This document shows positions 23,516-35,485 of a DNA stretch of 64,000 bases, piece by piece. The position numbers were made by a program, and so were the translations under genes. Every line of letters begins with the position of its first letter. The stretch's first letter is position 1. Origin of the DNA: Bubalus kerabau (lineage: Eukaryota; Chordata; Mammalia; Artiodactyla; Bovidae); contig NC_073630.1 in NCBI RefSeq assembly GCF_029407905.1, positions 34,445,001 to 34,509,000 on the forward strand. Direction: 5' to 3'. A model generated the notes under the pieces. The model did not search any database. It had not been told where the DNA came from and worked only from the letters and a program-made list of their open reading frames with translations.

Positions 23516-23724
23516 GAGTTGCTTCCCTTGTAGCTCAGTCGGTAAAGAATCTGCCTGCAGTGCAGGAGACCCGGGTTCGATCCCTGGGTTGGGAAGATCC
23601 CCTGGAGAAGGAAATGGCAACCCACTCCAGTATCCTTGCCTGGAAAATCTCATGGACAGAGGAGCCTGGTGGGCTGCAGTCCATGGGGTCGCAAAGAGTC
23701 GCACGACTGAGCGACTAACACACA
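23516..23724 (+). mobile_element. Bov-tA SINE, intact, 16-base target-site duplication
   Basis: Very close to the family consensus: cttcccttgtagctcagtcg, ...cccgggttcgatccctgggt, ...gcaacccactccagtatcct, ...gtcgcaaagagtcgcacgac. Flanked by perfect 16-base repeats catttattcaataaat (23500-23515 and 23725-23740). A box-B-like GGTTCGATCCC is preserved. Confidence 0.95.
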
Positions 23725-23740
23725 CATTTATTCAATAAAT

Positions 23741-26095
23741 ATGTGTTAAGGGTGCCAGGCACTATTCTAGACACTGGAAATTCAGGCAGTGAATGTCAAT
23801 ACCACTTTTAGACACCTTACTTACCTTTGGTTTTAAACCAAAACCTACATTTTAAAAACAATTATCAATCCAATATCACAACCGCAGTAACTATCTAGAT
23901 TTTCTTGTTCATAAACACAAATGGGATTACTTAGGGCACTTTTAATACTGGTTAACTTTTTTAAAAATCCACTCTAATTATCCTCCTGTCCTTTCTCTTT
24001 CACTTAGTCACCCTTTTTTTTGAGTGTGTGTGTGTTTGCCCCAAAGCTACATAAAACAAAATGTAAGGTAGATAAGAAGTTGTTATTCCTCTCTTATCAG
24101 CTGTTCATACCTAATGACTCAGGGCTGTAAAATCCCAGAAACCCACCTTATTTAATACCTTCCCACAGAGTTTGTTGCACTTAAATGATTCACTGAAAGA
24201 AAAAAACTGCACCTTTTTCCATCAGTGTTTGCATGCTTTCACGAAACTTTATAAACCGTAAGTTGATCACTCAGGGTTGAAAAAAATTATCTCTTTTCCA
24301 GTTCTCTCTTTATTAGCACTTACTGATTTCCTTGCTTCTCAGTATTGTATCTTTTCTATCCCTCTTTAAATTCAGAAGTGGTCATTTTCATAATACAGTT
24401 CCAAGATCACCTCCTCTGAAGTTCTCCCTTTCCTTTCAAACAACAGTTACCTCCTCACACCCCAGAATGAGTAAACATTTGCATTGTCTCACTTATCAAC
24501 ATGCCTTGATAAAGTATTTGACTCCACATCTATTTTACCTTGAAATGAAGGACCTTTATCTTTGTATCTTTGTTTATCTAGCAGGGGTGTGGAACAAGGT
24601 AACTGTTCTTTTGCTACATTGAAATTAAGAATCGTGTTCCCCAAAATTCAGTTTTACTAGCAAATTTAAGTATTATTGGCAGAAACGTACAAAGCTTGGA
24701 AAATGCAATCTGGCAACATCTATCAAGAATTTTGATAATTCAACCCTCTAACTCATTAGTTCTCCTTTATGGATACTCCTGAAGAAAAGAACTAGAAATA
24801 TGAAAAAGTTTTACAAAACAACGTTTACTATGATCAGTTATCATAGCAAAGAATAATAATAATTAAAAAAACAGCAATACTAAACTGATATTTTCTTAGT
24901 GAAGTCAGATAGGTAGACTTTGTAAAATTAAGACAAAAGACAGGACACAAAAATGTGTATTTAATTCCAGTATTCTGATAAACTAAGAATGAAACAAACA
25001 AAATCTTTACCATAATGTTTGGGGTAACTTAACTTTGAATGTGTCTTCTGTTTTTCTGTATTTCCCCAATTTGGTAACATTTTTATAATATTTTAAAATA
25101 TTTTTATCTAAATTGGTAACAAATAATAAAAACTGGGTTTTAGAGGTTTATCCAAAGTGTACAAGTCTCTCTGCAACAAATATGATCTTTATAATCTTTA
25201 TACATATAAATCTTTGATATAAAAGCATATACAATTTGTTCTATTAAAATAAAAAATTCATCATAAATAGTTTCTACAAAATGGCCAGAATGAATTTCAC
25301 AAATCACTTCTCCCATATCTGACCTTTAAACTGCCATTTAAAAATATGACCAAAATCCTTTCACGAAAAGAACATATTTTCTAAAATATGTAACAAAATT
25401 ATAAAGTTACAGAATTGTGAAATTCCCAATTTCCTATTACATATCACACGAGAAAAAGTTCCCCAAAGAGGAAACACAAATAAACGCTTTAAGATGTGTT
25501 CCCTTTTCTAATATTGAAACAAGTACACTTCCCAGTCCTTTTACCACGTTTCAGAACTGATAGACGCTGCAGCCTCTAACTGCCTTTATTGAAATATCCA
25601 ATAATCACTCTAAGCAAATAATACCCATGATTCACATATCCAAAACTCATAAAATATCACCAAAATGCTTTTTAAAGTGAGCTCTGTTAAAAGAAAAGTG
25701 AAAAAGTAACAACCTTTGGAGAACAATTCGAAAATTTTAAAACCCTTTTTTTAAACTGTAATAATGCCATGAATCTGGCATTAATGAAGAGGTACTGATG
25801 GATACACAATGAAAATGTTACCCCGTATTACTGAATCACTTCACATGGTTTAAAAAAAAGAAAATGCGCTAAGAATTTGTACACAGTTGCCCCCAAATTC
25901 ACGGAATTATACAGAACTCCAACGAAGGATGATCTATCATCTGAAAACTAATGGAATAATTAGAAAATTGTGAATGGCTGGGAATTAATTCATTCAGTTA
26001 ATGAATGCCACCTGACATGAAGCCTCGGGTCAATTACTTATTTCATATGTCACAGTCTTTGTTAATTATAGGTCTATTTCAAGAGTCAGAATCTT
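23741..26095. other. Intronic DNA, weak ancient-repeat traces only
   Basis: 23741-23830 (gggtgccaggcactattcta) resembles a common ancient mammalian repeat, and 24680-24830 (caatctggcaacatctatca) resembles an old L1. The rest is AT-rich unique sequence. Confidence 0.35.
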
Positions 26096-26096
26096 A

Positions 26097-26200
26097 TTTT
26101 TTACCCACTCAGTTGTCCATTTATTCAACAAACACTTACAAGTATATTCAATACTGTATTACTGTGCCAGGCACAGATCCAAATGTAAGTTTTAAAATGT
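26097..26200 (+). repeat. Ancient interspersed repeat (MIR-like)
   Basis: catttattcaacaaacactt, ...gtgccaggcacagatccaaa is the typical opening of this repeat class; too diverged for a firm family. Confidence 0.4.
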
Positions 26201-26681
26201 CCACAAAAATGCTTGAAAGTTACAGCATAAAGAAAGATAATATAAGGGGAGAAGTGTGACAAGTTCCTAAAGAAACATGAAGAAGCTACTCAGGGGATGA
26301 GAAAAATAATCATTATCTGTCTAGAGAAGCAAAGGAGGTGTGGAGAAGTCAGAGACAGCTTCACAGCAGGGGCAACGCCTGAACTGAGTCTTAAAGGAGA
26401 GAGGATTCCAGCAGTACCAGGTGTCCTCACTGCATCTGCAGGGTAGATCAGGGCTTTCTCTTCCTTTGAACAGGCTGCTTTACTCTGCCTGGCCAAACAT
26501 TTCTCCCTTTTCTGTCAGGCGCACTTACCATTCCAAATACAATCTCATCCATGAATCTCTTCAGGAAATCTATGATACCAGTCACCTCCAACCCATACCT
26601 ATTATACACGGAAGGCCCTGTGAATACCTCTAGTAGAGCCCATAAAAGCTACGGGCACGATATTTATCAATCGTATCAGAT

Positions 26682-26856
26682 TCAGGCTCCTCTGTCCATG
26701 GGATTTCCCAGGCAAGAATATTGGAGTTGGTTCCATTTCCTTCATACCTTTATACTATTAGTGGGTTTGATCCCTAGGTTGGGAAGAACCTCTGGAGAAG
26801 GGAATGGCAACCCACTCCAGTATTCTTGCCTGGAGAATCCCATTGTCAGAGAAGCC
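26682..26856. mobile_element. Two Bov-tA fragments in opposite orientation
   Basis: 26684-26750 reads in reverse (caggctcctctgtccatggg, gcaagaatattggagttggt). 26760-26856 reads forward (gtgggtttgatccctaggtt, ...cccactccagtattcttgcc). They abut each other and the BovB that follows; this suggests nested insertion or rearrangement. Confidence 0.75.
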
Positions 26857-28518
26857 TCAGTTCAGTTCATTCGCTCAATCATGTCTGACTCTTTGTGACC
26901 CCATGGACTGCAGCACACCAGGCTTCCCTGTCCATCACCAACTCCCAGAGCTTGCTCAAACTCATGTCCATCGAGTTGGTGATGCCATCCAACCATCTCA
27001 TCCTCTGTCACCCCCTTCTCCTCCTGCCTTCAACCTTTCCCAGCATGAGGGTCTTTTCCAATGAGTCAGTTCTTCACAATAGGTAGCCTAAGTATTGGAG
27101 TTTCAGTTTTATCATCAGTCCTTCCAATGAACACCCAGGACTGATCTCCTTTAGCATGGACTGGTTGGATCTCCTTGTAGACCAAGGGACTCTTAAGAGT
27201 CTTCTCCAACACCACAGTTCAAAAGCATCAATTCTTCAGCGCTCAGCTTTCTTTACAGTCCAACACTCACATCCATACATGACTACTGGAAAAGCCATAG
27301 CTTTGACTAGACGGACCTTTGTTGGCAGAATTGTTTCTGCTTTGTAATATGCTGTGTAGGTTGGTCCTAACTTTTCTTCCAAGGAGTAAGCATCTTTTAA
27401 TTTAATGGATGCAGTCACTATCTGCAGTGATTTTGGAGCCCCCAAAAATAAAGTTTCTCACTGTTTCCATTGTTTTCCCATCTATTTGCCATGAAGTGAT
27501 GGAACGAGATGCCATGATCTTAGTTTTCTGAAAGTGGAGCTTTAAGCCAACTTTTTCACTCTCCTCTTTCACTTTCATCAACAGGCTCTTTAGCTCCTCT
27601 TCACTTTCTGCCATAAAGGTGGTGTCATCTGCATATCTGAGGTTATTGATATTTCTCCCAGCAATCTTAATTCCAGCTTGTGTTTCATCCAGCTCAGTGT
27701 TTCTCATGATGTACTCTGCATATAAGTTAAATAAGCAGGGTGACAATATACAGCCTTGACGTACTCCTTTCCCGATCTGGAATCAGTCTGTTGTACCATG
27801 TACAGTTCTAACTGTTGCTTCTTGACCTGCACACAGATTTCTCAGGAGGCAGGAAAGGTGGTCTGGTATTCCCATCTCTTTCAGAATTTTCCAGTTTGTC
27901 GTGATCCACACAGTCAAAGCCTTTGGTGTGGTGAATAAAGCAGAAGTAGATGTTTTTCTGGAACTCTCTTGCTTTTTTGATGATCCAACAGATATTGGCA
28001 ATTTGATCTCTAGTTCCTGTACCTTTTCTAAATCCAGCTTGAACATCTGGAAGTTCATGGTTCATATATTGTTGAAGCCTGGCTTGGAGAATTTTGAGCA
28101 TTACTTTGCTAGCATGTAAGATGAGTGCAATTGTGCGGTAGTTTGAACATTCTTTGGCATTGCCCTTCTTTGGGATTGGAATGAAAACTCACCTTTTCCA
28201 ATCCTGTGGCCACTGCTGAATTTTCCATATTTACTGGCATATTGAGTGCAGCATTTTCACATCATCATCTTTCAGGATTTGAAATAGCTCAACTGGAATT
28301 CCATCACTTCCACTAGCTTTGTAGTGATACTTCCTAAGGCCCACTTGACTTCGCATTCCAGGATGTCTGGCTCTAGATGGGTGATCACACCATCGTGGTA
28401 TCTGGGTCATGATGATACTTTTTGTATAGTTCTTCTGTATATTGTTGCCACCTCTTTTTAATATCTTCTGTCTCTGTTAGGTTCCTACCACTTCTGTCCT
28501 TTATTGTGCCCATCTTGC
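26857..28518 (-). mobile_element. BovB LINE, long 5'-truncated copy with decayed RT
   Basis: The longest BovB span contained in the window, from the (CAGTT)n tail to sequence encoding KMGTIKDRSG upstream of the RT core. Minus-strand frames give LPDVQAGFRKGTGTRDQIAN, CFIHHTKGFDCVDH (motif A), MSPCLFNLYAEYIMRN (motif B) and YADD (27635-27624). Numerous stops and frameshifts make it non-functional (for example, a stop after ITADSDCIH). BovB is an RTE-clade element encoding an endonuclease and a reverse transcriptase; the endonuclease region is missing here. Confidence 0.95.
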
Positions 28519-28575
28519 CTATCAGGCTATGATCCATGGGGTCGCAAAGAGTTGAACATGACTGAAGCAACTTAG
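28519..28575 (+). mobile_element. Bov-tA / BovB 3'-end fragment abutting the BovB
   Basis: ctatgatccatggggtcgca, aagagttgaacatgactgaa, gcaacttagcacgcac is the terminal part of a Bov-tA in the opposite orientation to the adjacent BovB. Confidence 0.7.
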
Positions 28576-28579
28576 CACG

Positions 28580-29220
28580 CACTACTTGCTATACCTAAGA
28601 GTTATTTTTCCAACAATAAAAAATTTAACAGTTTTGTATTTGGCTTTCACTTGCTACACTTCAGTACGAATTGACACACACAGCAGTGCTGTCCAAGAAG
28701 AAACAACGCAAGAAGCATCTGTCTTCCATTCTTCACTGGTCAGACAAAGTGAGCCAGAGAAGGAGAATGCCTTTATCAGCAGGTTTCTCTGGGCTCTGGT
28801 TAAGGGCTGAATGCTTTTTTTGAGCAACAAGTAAATCATTTAGAAGAAGTAATCCTAGGAACTCATTGTATATTAAGATACTTTTAATCAGTTAATATAT
28901 TAAGTTCACCAAAGTATCTCATTCTTCTGTAATCACTTTCTACCATTTTAATAAGATTTTTCACTACATTGTTTTCCTTTCACAAATTAGCATGGGGATG
29001 CCTTTTGAAACTTCCATTTGATCTTATGTTACTGCAGCAATTAAAACACTATCTTCTCTCACAAGTTGGAACCCGAACAGTCAATTCCATACATTGTGTT
29101 GGAAATAGAAAATGTATAAGACATAGTCCTTTTTATAAAGGAACCTGAAGTTTAGCGGGGAGATGAGTCAAGCACATACAGATCAGTACAGAAAGGTTAA
29201 GTTTTCTGTAACAGCAGTGA
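28580..29220. other. Intronic DNA without firm features
   Basis: AT-rich. 29095-29220 (aatagaaaatgtataagaca, ...gggagatgagtcaagcac) recalls an ancient mammalian repeat; not assigned. Confidence 0.4.
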
Positions 29221-29224
29221 ACAG

Positions 29225-29347
29225 GATTTGTGATGGCAAGATTCAGGCTTCAGAGAGACAGAAAACTGGGCTGAAATTCTTGACTCTGACATTTAGTAAG
29301 AGTAACTCATAGTAACTATTTATAAATGGAGATAATATTGCCTCTCC
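29225..29347 (+). repeat. MIR SINE, interrupted by BOV-A2
   Basis: gaaactgggctgaaattctt, gactctgacatttagtaag, ...tttataaatggagataatat. Cut by the BOV-A2 at 29353. Confidence 0.55.
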
Positions 29348-29352
29348 AAAGG

Positions 29353-29627
29353 CTGCTGCTGCTGCTAAGTCACTTCAGTCATGTCCGACTCTGTGTGACC
29401 CCATAGACAGAAGCCTAGCAGGCTCCCCCGTCCCTGGGATTCTCCAGGCAAGAACACTGGAGTGGGTTGCCATTTCCTTCTCCAATGCATGAAAGTGAAA
29501 AGTGAAAGGGAAGTCGCTCAGTCGTGTCTGACTCCTAGCGACCCCATGGACTACAGCCTACCAGGCTCCTCCATCCATGGGATTTTCCAGGCAAGAGTAC
29601 TGGAGTGGGGTGCCATTGCCTTCTCCG
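29353..29627 (-). mobile_element. BOV-A2 dimeric SINE
   Basis: (CTG)n end, then tgtccgactctgtgtgaccc, ...cgtccctgggattctccagg, linker gaaagtgaaaagtgaaaggg, second monomer, ending ttgccttctcc. A flanking repeat aaaggctgc (29348-29356 / 29630-29638) overlaps the element edge and marks the duplication. Confidence 0.92.
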
Positions 29628-29654
29628 CTAAAGGCTGCAGTGTGGATTAAATAA

Positions 29655-29868
29655 GTGAAGTGAAGTGAAGTGGCTCAGTCATGTCTGACTCTTTGCGACC
29701 CTGTAGACTGTAGTCCACCAGGCTCCTCTGTCCATGGGATTCTCCAGGCAAGAATACTGGAGTGGGTTGCCATTTCCTTCTCCAGGGGAATCTTCCCGAC
29801 CCAGGGATCGAACCCAGGTCTCCCACATTGCAGGCAGACGCTTTAACCTCTAAGCCACCAGGGAAGTC
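29655..29868 (-). mobile_element. Bov-tA SINE
   Basis: (gtgaa)n start, ggctcagtcatgtctgactc, ...gatcgaacccaggtctccc, ending taagccaccagggaagtc. Flanked by ttaaataa (29647-29654 and 29869-29876). Confidence 0.92.
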
Positions 29869-30090
29869 TTAAATAAAATATTTTGTAAATACCTACATGC
29901 CACTTAGAAGGTGTTCTTTAAATAATGGCTATAACATTTCTATTAGTTTATTATTATTGTTATTGATTTTGGTAGTAACAAGCAATCTCATATGTTGTTA
30001 ACATGAGACAGTGTTAGAAAAGGGGTTCACCTAACTAAAAAAAAAAAAAAAATCAATTATAATGTTTCGTGATTGTGTATAAATAACAAT

Positions 30091-30309
30091 GCATGCTAAG
30101 TCACTTCAGTCATGTCTAACTCTTTGCAACCCTAAGGACAGTAGCCCGCCAGGCTCCTCTGTCCATGGGATTGTCCAGGCAAGAATCCTGGAGTGAGTTG
30201 CCATGCAATGTACTGGAGGGGATCTTCCAGGACCCAGGGATCAAACCTACTTCTGTTTCCTGCATTGGCAGGGTGGGTTCTCTACCACTAGCACCACCTG
30301 GGAAGCCCC
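30091..30309 (-). mobile_element. Bov-tA SINE
   Basis: gctaagtcacttcagtcatg, ...caggctcctctgtccatggg, ...ggatcttccaggacccaggg, ending ...agcaccacctgggaagcccc. Flanks ataaataacaat (30079-30090) and ataaaaaacaat (30310-30321), one mismatch. Confidence 0.92.
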
Positions 30310-30321
30310 ATAAAAAACAAT

Positions 30322-33115
30322 AGTTGATTTCAAAACCAAACAACAGAGCTGTGCTCTCCCTCCTCCAAACCTATCAGTTTCTTTATCCTAAAGAAAGAGT
30401 TATAGCAGATGAAAGGTCTACGAGTTCACCTTAACAAGCATTGAGATACCTACTTTAACTGGAATCATAACCAGCTATAACCTAAAATTCGTAACCTAAA
30501 AAATTTCCTACAACAAAAATAACTTTTTACTGATAGTTTTAACAAAAGTACCATATGAATAAAACAACTTTCACTATAATCAGATATCTAAACCATTTTG
30601 AACACTCTCCAAATTGTTTATTTAGACTTTGGTACTTGAACCCGTCTGCATTATGGTTTTAAATATTTAAATTTATATTATATAAAAGCCTTCCTTCATC
30701 TCCCTTGGCAGAAACAATCTTTCCCTCCTTAGAAATTCCACAGCACTTTATTCACGCTAGACTTAGAACACTGCTTATATCTTCTATGATGTCTATTTGT
30801 GTAGACGGCCTTATTATTCTTAACATTCTGCCCATTTTAATCATTAAATATTTATCAAATAAAAACATAAAATGAGGTCACCTTTGTGAAGGTGCTTAGT
30901 AATCTATAAAGTAATATAAAATATAAAGGTATATTTCAGAGTAAAAATATTTTGTAAGACTCCCATTTAATATATCACAGTACAGTTCACTAAATACTAT
31001 TATGACTTAAAAGCTTTAACACAGCTTTCCATGTAAACCACCAATGAACTAATTGGCAATTAACTGTCAATAAGTTATGGGGGAAAAAAAAACACTGTAC
31101 ACACCATATGCCAATAAATGAGAAGGGTCAGATATCTTAAAAAAAAAAAAAAAAGAAATACCAAGCCAGCCCTAGAGACACTAGGAGTTGGCCTGCCTCT
31201 GTATCAGCCTAAGGAAAAGACTCACAAATTAAGATTCTAGTTAACAAAAGAAGTTAAATGTCCAAGAAAATCCTATTATGTGCTTTATGATAATTCATGA
31301 TGGAAAAAACTCAAATTACTATATTTTAATTTTTATACTGAGTTGATGTCCTTACTCAGGAACATAAATGTAGAATTCAGATTTCATAGCTGAGACCTAA
31401 TTTTGTGTACATGGTCCAACAGTTCATAAAATCCTGATTCATGTTCTAGTTCTATCAATCTAGGAATTAACAAAACCAGCAAAGATCAAAAGTATCCACT
31501 TCCATTGTATCTGAAATTTTACATAAATATAAAATGAAACCCCTTTTAAACCTCAGCAATAGAGGTAAAATATACTTGTAATAACATATATTATTTCAAG
31601 CTTCTACTGTACTTTTTCACATTTTACAAAACAACAACATGGTGTATCACAGACTATATAATAAGAAATGGTTTCTAAAGATCAAAAAATTCATCAGGAG
31701 ATGAACGGCAAGAAATCAGTAGTGCCATAAAAAATCATTTACCACAAGTTTTAAAATGAGAAAATCACATGTACTATTTCTAAAGACATCTAACCATCAG
31801 AAGCTTCAATCCATTGGATTCTGAACTGCGATCATAGTCCTTCATGGACTTTTCATAATCTGACAATAACTTAGTTATAAGAACATCAACATAGACCAAA
31901 AAATCAAAACAGCAAGTTAAATTAGTATTTGTTAACTACTAAATTAACTGATCAAAATGATAATTTCTAATTCTCATCCTAATAATATGAGAAAATTCTA
32001 TTATCACTACCCACTATTTACTAAGCATGTCTTCTTAGTAAATGTTAGCAAACTAACAAAAAAAATTTTAGAGGACAGAAGTTACATATAAAATATCACA
32101 TGCTTGAAACATATCTACACTATTTTTTCTTCTAAAAACAAGTCAACTATATTGGAATGTACCTCTCTATCTGATCCATTGTATAATGAATGCTCTTTGA
32201 ACATGTTAATGCAAAAGGAAAGAAATTCTTCAACACTGAGTCTCCCAAACATGATGTATGTGACTGACAGCTGGGAGGTAATGTGACTGAAACTGTTTGC
32301 TCGAAATCCACTAAGTTCAAGGCACAGAAAAATGCACAGGTGACAGTATAGTTGGATGTGCAAATTTGTCCATGAATGTAGCCAAATTTTTGGCAATTCT
32401 CTAATGGTCTTAGATGTACAGACAATGGCCTTTCTTCTTCAGCTGTAATGTTACACTTAAAGAACATGGAGTTGGAAGGCCTGCTTGGTCTTTGAAACAA
32501 ACAGGCGTAAAACTGGGATTTACAAAAGGCATGGCATTTCAAATACAAACAAAAACTTGTACAAAAAATTTACATGTTTCACAAAATCTGCCATGTGCAA
32601 CCAAAAAAAAAAAAATTTTCATTACCTTGGGGTGAAAATGTTATTTTGCATTTTATTCTATATTTCCCCTTAATTATTTAAAATTTTTTTCTGCAAAAGA
32701 AATTTTTTAAAATCATAATCTGGGAAGGGAGTGCTCTGAAAGGAGAATTCATATTTTTAACCACGAGCTCTTAGTATACAACCTACAGACTTCTTTACAT
32801 CCTGTATTTGCTTATTCTTAGGAATGAACTAGGTATCTAACTCTTTTACAAACCACCTAACAGCCACATGTGATTCTCGTCACTCTGTAATGAGCCCCTC
32901 CTAATGTCCTCAATGGGGTAGAATGTTATAGTAAAAAAAATGAAAGCATAGTGTTTTTCCATTAAGATTTCATAGCTTGAATATAGGTTTAACAAATGTA
33001 TACATGCATAGGTACAAATATTCTATAAACTACTCTAATCAGCAGGACAATACAAAATAAATTGAACATTTTGAAGGAAAAGTACAATATCTTATAGGTG
33101 AGCAGTAACATAAAA
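30322..33115. other. Intronic DNA without recognised repeats
   Basis: AT-rich, apparently unique. 32100-32600 is slightly less AT-rich and carries overlapping open frames, including 133 codons on the minus strand (32548-32147) with 11 Cys but no recognisable domain. I do not call it a gene. Confidence 0.5.
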
Positions 33116-33119
33116 TTGA

Positions 33120-33310
33120 CACAGCATTTTGCATTTTAGAAGTGATTCTCATAAAATTCACTGAATCCTCAAAACCACCCATGACACCATATGGGGATTT
33201 TTTTTCCCCCCACTTGACTAAAGAACAACCTGAGGTCAAAAAAGTTATGTGACAGAACCAAATTTACATACTGAGTACACTAGTAATAGAGCCAAGATTC
33301 AAATTGGGTT
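33120..33310 (+). repeat. MIR SINE
   Basis: tcctcaaaaccacccatgac, ...aacctgaggtcaaaaaagtt, atgtgacagaaccaaattta, ...agagccaagattcaaattgg. Confidence 0.6.
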
Positions 33311-33379
33311 CTCACAGCTAAATCAAGGCTTCCAACTAGATTTATAATTTAAACTGTCACAATTTAATTTAATCTTTAC

Positions 33380-33590
33380 AACAACCCAATGAGATCGCAG
33401 CTAATATTCATGGAATGCAGCTTAAGCCACTTAATTATCACAAAAACCCTATAAAAGAGTTATTACTCAATTTTACGGATGAGAAAAGTGAGGCTCATAG
33501 AAAGTGTGTAAGCTGCACAAGATCACACAAATCACAGGTAGAGGAATCTTAACTTAAATCCAGGGCATCTAGTTCCAGAGTCACTTTCTT
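33380..33590 (+). repeat. MIR SINE
   Basis: ttaattatcacaaaaaccct, ...caattttacggatgagaaaa, gtgaggctcatagaaagtgt, ...gcacaagatcacacaaatca, ...atccagggcatctagttcca. Well-ordered MIR. Confidence 0.75.
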
Positions 33591-33599
33591 CACCTCATT

Positions 33600-35380
33600 C
33601 TTCAGCAGATTAAGAAACTTGCTCAAAGTCACAAGAAAATTGCAAAGGGAGAACATAAAGCAAGCATTTTAGCCCTAACTACTTTCCTAAATATAACTGA
33701 AACAATTAAGATCACTAAATCCAAAAGGGGCAAGGTAGCTGTGGGGTACATTGTTCTTGAAAGCACGGTTTGAACAAGTGAGGAACATCAGCAGAAAAGC
33801 AGCAAGGAGTTTCAGCAGCCTAGAGAAGACTTATCTTCATACGTTTGAAGCAAAAGTAAAATGAAACCTATGTGAGCAGAGACAGGGGTGTTTACCATCC
33901 TGGTGTAGCCAGTATGAAAGGTGGTGGATGAAAAGGGACTTCTAATTAAGAAATTAGTAAAAATGAAACACATTTATTTTAAGAGACAATGTTAAAGCCA
34001 CAGAAAGATAGGGGATAGGTGTTTTAACACCTCTAAAAGAACTGATACCCCCGCTCTTGCCAAAAGTACCAAGCATACAGGAAGATATTATACAAGCACT
34101 GAAAGAATCTGACTACATTTTTTTACTTTTCTTTTCTACACTAAACTGTCATGTACAATAGCAACTCCTTTTCACCATTAAAAATCTTCCTGTGGAGTAG
34201 AGAGAAGTGGAAAAAGAGAACATAATTGAGCATAAAGTGTATCCCATTAGTCCTCCTGTCCTGAATCTATGGTGCTGGTTACTTTTACACATAAGATGGG
34301 CCTCAGACTCATTAAAATCAGGTGAAAGAAATACAAACTTTCACTTAAATGAATAAACTGAAATGTCAACCTAAAGTACACATTAAAAGCAGAATCTGCA
34401 ACCAAGAGGAGAAAAAAAAAATCATGGCAGAGACCAGACACAATGATACCAGATACTAAGAAGCAACACTTTTTAGAAGACAAATTAAAGAAAGAAAAGC
34501 AACCCTGATGGGATTTCTTTTCTCATTACTTAAATCAGGTCACTGAAAGGGGCTTACACTATGGCATTTTCTTCATTTTAATTTCATCAAACCATAAATT
34601 CCCATGAAAATATTAATACCTTAGACACGTGCTCACAATAATTGGAATGCCTAACCTTTCAGTATAAGTACTTTTTCATGAGTTCAACAAAATAAAAAGA
34701 ATGCAATGAGACCCCTCCAAGTTTTTTGCTTATGTCAACAGCTATTTTATGAGTATGAATTATCTTTGCAGTTATAAAGCATATGTAAAATACATTACAT
34801 GAGTGAGAAGTCTTACTGCAGATGATCAAGTAAAGGTCTAAACTGCACTCAGAAACATCAAAATCAAGCTGAATTTCCTGGAATATAGCAACCATAAAAT
34901 GTTCCTCCCAAAGCCATTACTGTTAAATATACCTTAATGAATTAAGTTCAAGTGTAACTACAATGGAAATATACGATTTAACTGAGTTATGACCTATTTT
35001 TCCCCTCAAAAGCAAAAGGGAATAATGACAGTTGTGAGACTTACATTTTTCCATTCCAGGGTTTTTCTGAAAGTTATTTCACAGTGGAGCCAAAGGCAAA
35101 TAGCACTTAGTGACATTTATTTGCTTTAAAATATAGTTATGCTATTACCCACAGAAAAGATAAGATTTTAATAACAATTTATCAAGTAACAATTGTATTT
35201 GGTCACATTTTTAAAACTGCACAAACCAAGAAGCACTCAGGAAGGAAATAATCTCAAAAGGTAATATGATACCTACAGCTACAGTTATAACTAAATGACT
35301 TATTTACAGATAACACAACCAACATACAACAGAACCAATAACCAACATGACAAATGCACAATTAACATAAATGTGGTTGA
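33600..35380. other. Intronic DNA near exon 2, no repeats recognised
   Basis: AT-rich sequence immediately downstream of exon 2 in the gene's sense. Free of recognisable young repeats. Confidence 0.5.
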
Positions 35381-35390
35381 AAATACCCAC

Positions 35391-35485
35391 CCCTAGCAGA
35401 AAGCTTTTTGGTGTTGATAATTTTGGCAGCATATTCTTGTCCAGTAGGGATTTTCATACATCTTCTCACCACTGAGAATGCCCCC
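35391..35485 (-). CDS. CAMK2D: CAMK2D exon 2 (ATP-binding N-lobe of the kinase)
   Basis: The minus strand reads ...GGTTTTCAG at the acceptor (AG at 35487-35486), then 95 bases encoding the rest of Lys22, GAFSVVRRCMKIPTGQEY, AAKIINTKKLSAR and the first base of Asp54. A donor GTGGGT follows (35390-35385). The frame joins exon 1 in phase. The exon completes the glycine loop and contains Lys43 of the AAKII motif, which binds ATP phosphates. CMKIPTGQ is the delta signature (alpha CVKVLAGQ, beta CVKLCTGH, gamma CVKKTSTQ). A branch-like TGCTAAT lies about 20 bases before the acceptor, and the pyrimidine tract is short. The exon begins with a run of five G, with the acceptor G directly before it. Exon 3 (expected to begin with residues DHQKLERE) was not found to the left. 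Confidence 0.97.

Larger units (their letters stand above)
1..35390 (-). other. CAMK2D: CAMK2D intron 2 (partial, continues beyond the left edge)
   Basis: Everything left of exon 2 is interpreted as intron 2 because no match to the expected exon 3 (residues [20 protein letters not shown]) was seen on the minus strand. The intron is therefore at least 35 kb. The content is interspersed repeats plus unique AT-rich DNA. BovB and SINE copies that lie on the minus strand are in the sense orientation of the CAMK2D pre-mRNA. Confidence 0.85.
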
